Notes under the pieces: model-generated
The model's input: the letters and a program-made list of their open reading frames with translations, nothing else
What the model was told of the DNA's origin: nothing
Database searches by the model: none
Assembly: GCA_903820285.1 (NCBI GenBank)
Contig: CAIJGS010000040.1
Span: forward strand, 1 to 38,190
Length of the DNA: 38,190 bases
Reading direction: 5' to 3'
Source of the DNA: an uncultured Verrucomicrobia subdivision 3 bacterium
GTDB taxonomy: Bacteria > Verrucomicrobiota > Verrucomicrobiia > Limisphaerales > UBA11358
Shown here: piece after piece, positions 32,146 through 38,190 of the stretch
Layout: each line of letters starts with the position of its first letter
Numbering within the stretch: position 1 is the stretch's first letter
Made by a program: the position numbers and the translations under genes

Positions 32146-32200
32146 AACAGAAGGGAACTAAGAAAACGAAGATTCTTCGTTGCCTTTGTTATCTCCTGTT
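32146..32200. repeat. 55-bp near-palindromic inverted repeat
   Basis: Arms of 27 bases (32146-32172 and 32174-32200) are separated by one base and pair at 21 of 27 positions. They begin AACAG and end AACGAAGA at the centre. It lies between the yggU stop and the sigma factor start. It may terminate the fkbp-yggU transcript, but no T-run follows on the minus strand. A+T-rich, AAG/AAC-rich inverted repeats like this are, as I recall, common between verrucomicrobial genes. Confidence 0.6.
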
Positions 32201-32247
32201 CAATCCCCCAGTGCTCTTTAGCGTTCAGCCTTCAGCCTTTTTCAATG

Positions 32248-32288
32248 GCTGTTGGGCATACGATGTTGGTTGGTGGATGTTCCCCCTG
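32248..32288. repeat. Degenerate TGTTGG-type repeat tract, copy 1
   Basis: The sequence has several TGTTGG/TGGATGTT units and ends GGATGTTCCCCCTG. A related tract lies at 37783-37840, ending GGATGTTTCCCTG. It is non-coding, beside the yggU stop. Confidence 0.4.
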
Positions 32289-32289
32289 C

Positions 32290-32580
32290 CTATAATAGCG
32301 AAGCGACCTCTTCCACCGTGAACCCATGCAACTTCACCGTCTTATGCCGCGAAGTCTGCCCGCGCAACAGTTCCACGCGATTCTTCGCGCAGCCCAGGTG
32401 CCCGGCCAGAAATTTCACCAGCGACTCGTTCGCCGCCGAATCCACCGGCGGCGCCGTCACCTTGATCTTCAGCTCATCGCCCAGCGCCTCGCCGATTTCA
32501 TTCGCGGAAGCGCGGGGCTGGAGCTTGATCGCCAGCAAGGTGCCACCCGGGGTGGCCCGCAAATACGTCGGCAGCGACAC
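32290..32580 (-). CDS. YggU/DUF167 family protein
   Basis: This 96-residue protein is of a widespread family of unknown function. The signature blocks are LLAIKLQPRASANEIG, LKIKVTAPPVDSAANESLVK, FLAGHLGCAKNRVELLRGQT and SRHKTVKLHG. The start is a GTG at 32580; no ATG lies closer to the family's N-terminus. It follows the FKBP gene by 18 bases and is probably co-transcribed. The fold is small alpha/beta, and an RNA-related role has been guessed in the literature but not shown. Confidence 0.92.
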   Translation of the reverse strand: MSLPTYLRATPGGTLLAIKLQPRASANEIGEALGDELKIKVTAPPVDSAANESLVKFLAGHLGCAKNRVELLRGQTSRHKTVKLHGFTVEEVASLL

Positions 32581-32598
32581 AGGCAGCGGACCGACCGG

Positions 32599-32931
32599 TC
32601 AGTTGATCGCCAGCAATTCCACTTCAAAAATCAGCGTGGCATTCGGCGGGATCGCGCCCGGATACCCGTCGCGACCATAGGCCAGCTCCGGCGGAATCGT
32701 CATCTTAACCTTGTCGCCAATTTTCATCGTCGCCACGCCGACATCCCAGCCCGTGATCACCTGGCCCGCGCCAAGCACGAACGCAAACGGCTCATCGCGA
32801 TCCACCGAGCTGTCGAACTTGCCGCCATCGGTAAAGGTGCCCGTGTAATGAACCGTCACCGTGTCGCCCTTTTTCGGGGCGGCGCCGGTGCCGGTGACAA
32901 TTTTCTCAATTTTTAATTCAGGTTTGGCCAT
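32599..32931 (-). CDS. FKBP-type peptidyl-prolyl cis-trans isomerase
   Basis: The 110-residue single-domain FKBP catalyses proline isomerisation in protein folding. Family motifs are [58 protein letters not shown] and [14 protein letters not shown]. The active-site Tyr, Phe, Asp, Val-Ile and Trp positions are kept. There is no signal peptide, so it is probably cytoplasmic. The ATG at 32931 fits the family start; a TTG two codons upstream is not needed. It leads a two-gene unit with yggU. Confidence 0.95.
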   Translation of the reverse strand: MAKPELKIEKIVTGTGAAPKKGDTVTVHYTGTFTDGGKFDSSVDRDEPFAFVLGAGQVITGWDVGVATMKIGDKVKMTIPPELAYGRDGYPGAIPPNATLIFEVELLAIN

Positions 32932-33265
32932 CCCCAATTTTCCGCAGGAAAGGCCGGGGCGTCAATGCTGGTTTGGGAGTTTTTGAAAATGATGGGATAG
33001 CGTGAAATCGCGAATGAAAATATTCCAAGCGAGTAGTTATCCCCAACCTCGACTCTCGCTGGCAAGGAAATTAATTATGCAACAAACAAAATAGCACATG
33101 AAGGGGTCGGTCAATAGTATTGCGCCATTATTTGACTCTTTAGCGTACGTGGCCATAAATGCCCGAACGGCCTGGCAGGCGTTGCCTTTAAAAATTCAAT
33201 CCTGACCAGAGTTCAGAATTTCACCGCCCCGATTTCAGCCAGCCAATCCAGCCATTGCTCATGAA
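32932..33265. other. Intergenic region, no gene recognised
   Basis: This stretch of about 330 A+T-rich bases lies between the SGNH hydrolase stop and the FKBP gene, which would need a promoter here. No credible gene, hairpin terminator or strong promoter pair stands out. An out-of-frame reading beyond the SGNH stop gives a short protein-like string (VHEQWLDWLAEIGAVKF) ending at about 33220, probably chance. Confidence 0.4.
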
Positions 33266-34027
33266 CTATTTGACCGGAAACCATTTCAGCAGTTCCGCCG
33301 CCACCAATTCATGCCCCTTCCGGTTGGGATGATTCACCTGTGCCATGATATCCCCCAGTTGACCGCCCGCGTGGACATAGTTTTGAAATTGCGCCAGGCT
33401 GTCCACCAGGCCGACGTGATATTCCGCCGCGAGACGCCGGATCAGTGCCGCGTGCTGGTTGAGCAGATCCTGCGGGTCATCCAGCCGGGCCGAAAGATCG
33501 CCCGTGGGCGTAAGCAGGATCACCTTGATGCCCTGCTTCATCGCGGCTTCAATCATCGTTCGCCAGGCCTTTTCGGAACGCGCCAGCCCAATGCGCCGGT
33601 CGTTCAAGGCATAATCAATGGTCACCACTTCGGGGCGCAGCGGGAGCACGTCGGTGGCAAACCGGGCCGCCCCCTGCTCCGAATCTTCGCCGCCAATGGC
33701 CGTCACAATCACATTGATGACCGCATGCGGATACCGGTCACACAACCCCTGATGCAACAAGTGCGGATAGGCGTCAAACGTATGCACGGCGGGCGTTTTG
33801 AAATAACCCGCCGGTACGCTATGCCCGTGGCAAACAATGTTGACGGTATGATTCTTCGGCCAGCTGGCGAACAGTTCGGCGGTGATTCCCGCCAGATAGG
33901 TCTGCGGGTCCGCCGCCGCCGGGGCGGTGACGGCTGGCGGTGTTGCCTGGCTTCGGCCGGTCGAAGCTCCGTTGGCAAACAGGCAGAAGGTTACCAGCAA
34001 CCAGCCGATGGTTTGATTGAGTTTCAT
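33266..34027 (-). CDS. SGNH/GDSL-type hydrolase, secreted
   Basis: SGNH hydrolases include carbohydrate esterases that remove acetyl or other acyl groups from polysaccharides. The 253-residue protein has a signal peptide (MKLNQTIGWLLVTFCLFANG and on). The block I serine is in IVCHGHSVPAGYF (about 65-77), block II/III contains IDYALNDRRIGLARSEKAW, and block V is VNHPNRKGHELVAAELL with the catalytic His. The Ser, Asn and His of the family are in place; the Gly of block II is less clear. It starts 48 bases after the GH106-like gene and on the same strand, so the two likely act on one glycan (inference). Substrate unknown. Confidence 0.87.
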   Translation of the reverse strand: MKLNQTIGWLLVTFCLFANGASTGRSQATPPAVTAPAAADPQTYLAGITAELFASWPKNHTVNIVCHGHSVPAGYFKTPAVHTFDAYPHLLHQGLCDRYPHAVINVIVTAIGGEDSEQGAARFATDVLPLRPEVVTIDYALNDRRIGLARSEKAWRTMIEAAMKQGIKVILLTPTGDLSARLDDPQDLLNQHAALIRRLAAEYHVGLVDSLAQFQNYVHAGGQLGDIMAQVNHPNRKGHELVAAELLKWFPVK

Positions 34028-34075
34028 GGTAAGATTGGCCGTTCAGACCGCAGTTCAAGGCATTGGGTAAACGGA

Positions 34076-37000
34076 TTATTCATGATCAGTGGTCAGAATG
34101 CTCACCGGCCCCAGCAACCCGGATGGAAGCAAAGGCGAATGGCTGGTGTAGCGGTTAACACTGGCCCACGTGAACCGTTTTTCCGCCGGCAACGACTGGT
34201 CGCCAATCAGCCGGTTGGGCCAAAGATTGGCCACCTCGATTTCCAGTTGATTGTCCCCTGCCCGAATGGCCTCACTGATATTGACGCGCCAGGGATAACA
34301 CCACACCACGCCGAGATCGCGGCCGTTCAGCCGCACCCGCGCCAGATTCTTCACCACCCCCAGGTCCAGATAGTATTTGCCGCCCGGGGTAATCGTGCCC
34401 GGTGCCACGGAAATGGTTTTCCGATAGACCGCCTTGCCGGAGTAAAATTTAATCCCTGGCTCCGCCCGCTTCGTCCAATCCGCCAGCGAATCAAACGTCA
34501 CCGCCGCCGGCCCGCCCCAGTGCGGATCAAAACTGACCTCCCACGGACCGGTCACCAGCTGACCGCCGCCCCGCACCAGCCAATCATTTTCCGGCGTGCG
34601 ATTAGTGATGTTGTTGCCCGCCTCCGAATATTCCACCCGTAGCTCCTTAACATGGCCATAGGCGGGGTCCCGGCCAAACTGCTCGCTGGTCACGACCAAA
34701 CCAAGCCGCCCGTCATGCACTTGCGCCGCAACCATGGCCGTCACATCCATTTCGGCAGCCCCATCGATGGCGGCATAAACTGCCTTGTTAATGTGCAACC
34801 GGCCTGGTGACGCTCCCACCGCTGGCAGCCCGATCAGTTCGGGAAAATTGTCGCCCTTTGCAACCGGCTGGGGCGCGATGGCCTTCCGAAAAATCACAAA
34901 GCACGATTGCTCCGGCTCAAACCGCATCGGCACCGTGGTGCGACCGTCCTGCCCGGTGAACTGCGGCAAATCGCGCGTCTCACCCGTCATTGGATCAAAC
35001 AATTCCGGCTGGCGTCCGCTCACCCGGAATGTGCAATTGGCCGTCTCCGTTCGGTCTTCCCGATTGGCCAGAAAGTAAATCTCGGCTTCCCCATCGTGCC
35101 GGTGAGTGAATCGGATCGGCCCGTCGGCCGTAAAATCCGGCGGTGTATCCATGCCCGCCAGCAGATTGGTCACCAGGGCAAAATCGCCGTATTGATCCAT
35201 CGGCTGCCGCTCCGAAGTCCGCCAGACCACGCGGCCTTTGCCCAGCCGGTGTTCAGTCACCGTTTTGCCATCGCAATCTCCCCAGATATCACGCGCGATT
35301 TGACGCACTTCGGTATCGCCTTTGGGATAATTTTCCAGACTGGGCGAGGTTACGGGCGGCGGCCCAAAGACCGTCGCCCCGGCACGCACAAGCTGTTCCA
35401 CTTTGCGCAACAAACCCGGCGTCATGGTCGTCCGGTCCGGCAGCACCAGCACCCGGTACGTCGTGCCACCGGGAAAAACCAGGTTGCCGTTTTTCACCGT
35501 GGCGCGTTCGCGCAATGTTTCCGGCGCGCAGCCGTCAAAATTGTAGCCCAAATGATCCGCCGGCGTCCCGGCCATGGCGGAGGGCGGTGGACGAAATACA
35601 AACGGCGCGCCCTCCGCCGCCAGGAAGCAGACATCCGCCACGGTCACCCCGCGTTGCAGCAGAAACTGGCAGCGCGCCAGGTATTCGTGATAAGCCGGCA
35701 CCATGTCCCACCAGGTCTCGGTGCGATCCCAATGCACGCCGTAAGGCCCCATCGTCATGCCCGGCCAACGGCCAGTCTCGGGCTGCGCCTGAAAGCGGTG
35801 AAAGTCGAGCCGGTTCACACCCTGGCAGAATGCCCAGTCACCCTGCTGTTTGAGCGCCGCCGGGTCCGCCTTCCAATCTTCCCCAGGCTCGCTCGTAAAG
35901 GCTTCGGCCGCCACCATCGGCCGGCCACAGGTGTGTGCAATCGACGCAGCTTCAATCACGCTGAACGCCGTGTCGTAACCGAGATGCCAGAACTCGCATT
36001 GCGGCACATCCGCCACCCGGCCCAGCGTCAGGTCGCCAGCCGGATTCAAATCGTAAGGCTCGAGCGAAAAGGTCAGTCCATGCCGATGGGCCAGTTCGGC
36101 CAGATGCCCCACATGATTGTCCACGGTCAGTTCCTGCGCCGTGTGCCGCAGATCCCACAGAAAGCGCTCTGACATGTCGCGACTGCCCACCAGCTTGCCT
36201 GCCAGCACCGGCAAATACGGCAGCGGATCGTAGCCCCGGCGGTGACGGAATTCGGCGCGAAATTGCGGCGACCAGTTCTGCGAGCTCATCTCCCAGCTGT
36301 CAAAATGCAACATCGTCAGCCCGGCGGCGGGATTGGTTCGCGGTCCGATTTTATCCAGCAATTTCTGCACGTAATCGGCAAAATGTGTGTCCAACGCCGC
36401 GCGATCAAACTTGCTGGTCTCGAACCCCAGACCGGGCAACGGCGAGGGCCGCGTCGTCTGCCCCGTGAGCGTGCGGCCCAGCCGCAGAATCGTCCAGTTC
36501 CCCGGCGGCACCTGCCAATCCAGCCGGCCATCGGCGGAAAGCCGGCGCGTCAAATCCCGCACCTCCCCGGTCGCAATGCACTCCGCCGGAGCCAATGGCG
36601 TCTCATCATGCGACGCCGTCAGAAATGCCTTTACCCCCGGCTGCGAGGAAAACGGGGCGCGATAATAGAGCGCCTTTTCATCCAGATCGGGAATCCGGTT
36701 CGTCCCCGTCGGCGTGGGAAAGGCCAGCACCGCCTCGTCCCGGTAAAACTCCCGCCATTGCTTTTTGAGCTCCGGCGTCAGGGTGCCCTCGCCGAAAAAC
36801 GGTTTGCGCGGCGCTGGCTGCGCCAGCCCGCCGGAAAAGTTCGCCGGTCCCGTGACATTCGTGGCGCTGGCCACCAGAACCTGCATTGCCAGGTCCGGCG
36901 TAATCCACGGACCGCCCGTGCCGCACCAGCCCGGACCGGACCCGAGCGCGATTTGCAAATTCCGCTGCTCCGCCTCGTGCACGGCGGCCACCACCAAATC

Positions 37001-37309
37001 CTGCCACTCCGGGCTCATGAATTTCACCGGCCCGCGCGGCAGCCCCAGATCCACTTCCAGAAAAATCCCGCCGCCGATCCCCGCCGCCTGCATCGCCGCC
37101 AAATCCGCCGTCATCCCCTCGCGCGTCAGATTGCCATCCATGAAATACCAATAAACCCACGGCCGCGCCGAGGCCGGCGGAGCGGCAAACCCATTGTCCA
37201 ACAAATCCCCCGCCATGGCATTCCCGGCTGGCCAGGCGCCCGCCAGCGCGACCTCAAATAACATGGACAATCCGAGTGCCTTAAAAAATGAATTGGGTAT
37301 TCTGCTCAT
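34076..37309 (-). CDS. GH106-like alpha-L-rhamnosidase, secreted
   Basis: GH106 enzymes cleave alpha-L-rhamnosyl linkages in pectins and other glycans. The 1077-residue protein has an N-terminal signal-like stretch (to about residue 34, AMAGD). The family opening RPWVYWYFMDGNLTREGMTA is at about 49-68, followed by AAGIGGGIFLEVDLGLPRG and IALGSGPGWCGTGGPWITP. Barrel segments include MLHFDSWEMSSQNWSPQFRA with EFRHRRGYDPLPYLP, and a VAAEAFTSEPGEDW motif. The C-terminal 150 residues form galactose-binding-like beta-sandwiches (FYSGKAVYRKTISV; YYLDLGVVKNLARVRLNGRD; NQLEIEVANLWPNRLIGDQS). Assignment is by overall likeness; rhamnose specificity is not proven. It is co-directional with the SGNH hydrolase gene 48 bases downstream. 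Confidence 0.85.
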   Translation of the reverse strand: MSRIPNSFFKALGLSMLFEVALAGAWPAGNAMAGDLLDNGFAAPPASARPWVYWYFMDGNLTREGMTADLAAMQAAGIGGGIFLEVDLGLPRGPVKFMSPEWQDLVVAAVHEAEQRNLQIALGSGPGWCGTGGPWITPDLAMQVLVASATNVTGPANFSGGLAQPAPRKPFFGEGTLTPELKKQWREFYRDEAVLAFPTPTGTNRIPDLDEKALYYRAPFSSQPGVKAFLTASHDETPLAPAECIATGEVRDLTRRLSADGRLDWQVPPGNWTILRLGRTLTGQTTRPSPLPGLGFETSKFDRAALDTHFADYVQKLLDKIGPRTNPAAGLTMLHFDSWEMSSQNWSPQFRAEFRHRRGYDPLPYLPVLAGKLVGSRDMSERFLWDLRHTAQELTVDNHVGHLAELAHRHGLTFSLEPYDLNPAGDLTLGRVADVPQCEFWHLGYDTAFSVIEAASIAHTCGRPMVAAEAFTSEPGEDWKADPAALKQQGDWAFCQGVNRLDFHRFQAQPETGRWPGMTMGPYGVHWDRTETWWDMVPAYHEYLARCQFLLQRGVTVADVCFLAAEGAPFVFRPPPSAMAGTPADHLGYNFDGCAPETLRERATVKNGNLVFPGGTTYRVLVLPDRTTMTPGLLRKVEQLVRAGATVFGPPPVTSPSLENYPKGDTEVRQIARDIWGDCDGKTVTEHRLGKGRVVWRTSERQPMDQYGDFALVTNLLAGMDTPPDFTADGPIRFTHRHDGEAEIYFLANREDRTETANCTFRVSGRQPELFDPMTGETRDLPQFTGQDGRTTVPMRFEPEQSCFVIFRKAIAPQPVAKGDNFPELIGLPAVGASPGRLHINKAVYAAIDGAAEMDVTAMVAAQVHDGRLGLVVTSEQFGRDPAYGHVKELRVEYSEAGNNITNRTPENDWLVRGGGQLVTGPWEVSFDPHWGGPAAVTFDSLADWTKRAEPGIKFYSGKAVYRKTISVAPGTITPGGKYYLDLGVVKNLARVRLNGRDLGVVWCYPWRVNISEAIRAGDNQLEIEVANLWPNRLIGDQSLPAEKRFTWASVNRYTSHSPLLPSGLLGPVSILTTDHE

Positions 37310-37865
37310 ATGTCAACCGGGGACTTGGTGCCTATTTTGCACCGTTGATGCCCTCCAGTCGACATTTTCCACCGTTGTTCCCCCCCAATTCCAAAATATT
37401 GAGGCGTTCCACTGGTGATTTGGACGTGAAGCAGGCGTTCCCAAGTATTGCCCGTTTTTGTCCGTGCCCACCCCCTCCGAACACCCCCGGAGTCAGAATC
37501 AGCCACCAAATGAAGCCATTTACCCTTCTCCACTCGCAATACTCCAACCGCGCCCCCACGCTCCCTCCCCATCTGCGTGCATCTGCGGTTAAAAATAATT
37601 GCGTCCAGCGTCACGCGGTTTTGATTAACACCCGGCCATTTACCGCCGGCCAAAACGAACCTTGGACCGCTAATGTCCACCTCGCCAAGCCATGATGAGC
37701 CAAGTGAAAATACACATTCCAACCCAGCCAACCAGCGCCAGCCAAACGCCCGCCACCGCTCCACGCGCCTCTTCCTCGGTCATTGGATGTTGGGCGTGGT
37801 GGCCGTCCGCACGGACTGTTGGTTGTCGGATGTTTCCCTGTTTTTATCATTAACCACCTAATCCC
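37310..37865. other. Intergenic region with short tandem repeats
   Basis: About 556 bases separate the rhamnosidase gene and the last, divergent gene. Open frames on both strands have irregular composition and are probably not genes. A 10-bp near-tandem repeat (ATCTGCGTGC then ATCTGCGGTT) lies at 37571-37590 and a TGTTGG-type tract at 37783-37840. Promoters for both flanking genes must be here, but none is convincing. Confidence 0.45.
37783..37840. repeat. Degenerate TGTTGG-type repeat tract, copy 2
   Basis: TTGGATGTTGGGCGTGG and GTTGGTTGTCGGATGTTTCCCTG flank a small hairpin (GTCCG CA CGGAC, 37805-37816). It ends 26 bases before the ATG of the terminal gene. It is similar in wording and ending to 32248-32288. 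Confidence 0.45.
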
Positions 37866-38190
37866 ATGAAACGCACCGGCAAAATCGCCCGCCTCCCGCA
37901 TCACCTCCGCAACCAGCTCAACCTGCGCCTCCACAACGGTGAATCCGGCGTGGACCTCATAAAGTGGTTAAACACCCTCCCCGAAGTCCAGGCCATCCTC
38001 GCCGAACATTTCAACGGCGTCCCCATCAGCCCCCAAAACCTCTCCGAATGGAACAACGGTGGCTTCCTCGACTGGCTCACCACCCAGGAACTCTTGGAAG
38101 ACGCCCGCGAATTCGCCGCCAACACCGCCGAACTCCCCGGCTTCACCGACGGCGAGCTCGCCAACGCCCTGGCCCACGCCATCACCGCCC
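37866..38190 (+). CDS. Conserved hypothetical protein, 3' end off the window
   Basis: This is 108 codons without a stop at the window edge. The protein opens MKRTGKIARLPHHLRNQLNL, continues RLHNGESGVDLIKWLNTLPE, and has HFNGVPISPQNLSEWNNGGF followed by LDWL. I recall this opening (KxARLPxxxRxQLNxRLxxGExG...NLSEWxxGG) as a family that recurs, often in many copies, in verrucomicrobial genomes. The helical NLSEW region looks like a DNA-binding helix pair reminiscent of phage small-terminase or Mu gp27-like proteins, but this is not established. It is the only plus-strand gene in the last 20 kb and is partial. Confidence 0.75.
   Translation, partial: MKRTGKIARLPHHLRNQLNLRLHNGESGVDLIKWLNTLPEVQAILAEHFNGVPISPQNLSEWNNGGFLDWLTTQELLEDAREFAANTAELPGFTDGELANALAHAITA

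Noticed and set aside
33215-33280. Protein-like string just beyond the SGNH stop (VHEQWLDWLAEIGAVKF)
   Set aside because: It could mean a frameshifted longer SGNH C-terminus, but the annotated protein already has its block V and a normal final helix, so chance is the simpler reading.
37306-37764. 152-codon minus-strand frame upstream of the rhamnosidase
   Set aside because: Trp/Gly/Arg-rich without regular structure, and overlaps short repeats; looks like non-coding sequence.
1-38190. CRISPR array, tRNA, rRNA, insertion sequence or prophage
   Set aside because: I saw no regularly spaced repeats, cloverleaf or ribosomal sequence, and no transposase or integrase. The repeats present are hairpin or short-unit intergenic types.

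Overview
The window looks like a chromosomal contig of a Verrucomicrobiota bacterium, probably of the Limisphaerales/Pedosphaera type. This is inferred from gene content: a Minf_1886-type small protein, LpxI lipid A biosynthesis, many secreted glycoside hydrolases, a complete type II secretion operon, high G+C coding DNA, and intergenic repeats of a kind I associate with that group. No rRNA or tRNA is visible to anchor the taxonomy. The first 56 bases are not biology: they match an Illumina i7 adapter left on the contig end.

Layout. Positions 57-1228 hold small predicted membrane proteins. Positions 1229-6010 (minus strand) hold lpxI with a short downstream gene, then a respiratory pair. The pair is a small monoheme cytochrome c and a protein with nine CXXCH haem sites fused to a five-helix cytochrome b, the architecture of the Geobacter quinol oxidase CbcL. 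A GIY-YIG/DUF4357 protein of low G+C follows. Positions 6247-14936 hold secreted degradative enzymes: an M13 metallopeptidase, a GH115 alpha-glucuronidase and a GH29 alpha-L-fucosidase. Three low-G+C orphan genes and two copies of a hairpin-bearing repeat lie between the two hydrolases. Positions 15031-17605 (plus strand) hold a 43-residue membrane peptide, a Minf_1886 protein, an unrecognised 443-residue protein and a MarC-family protein, closely spaced.

Positions 17667-29878 (minus strand) form one compact eleven-gene type II secretion operon in the order gspE-F-G-H-I-J-K-L-M-C-D. Most junctions overlap by a few bases or are separated by a few. Its secretin and GspC-like proteins are unusual in build. 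Upstream on the same strand is a 542-residue ECF sigma factor fused to a long membrane region (30461-32089). It is followed by YggU/DUF167 and FKBP genes, and then by an SGNH hydrolase and a giant GH106-like rhamnosidase (33266-37309). The window ends inside a plus-strand gene that I know only as a family that seems common in this group.

Taken together, the genes suggest a plant- or algal-polysaccharide degrader that exports hydrolases across two membranes and has a low-potential quinol-oxidising cytochrome. A functional link between the T2SS and these hydrolases is inference from co-location. The prepilin peptidase (GspO) and any SusC/D-like transporter are absent from the window.
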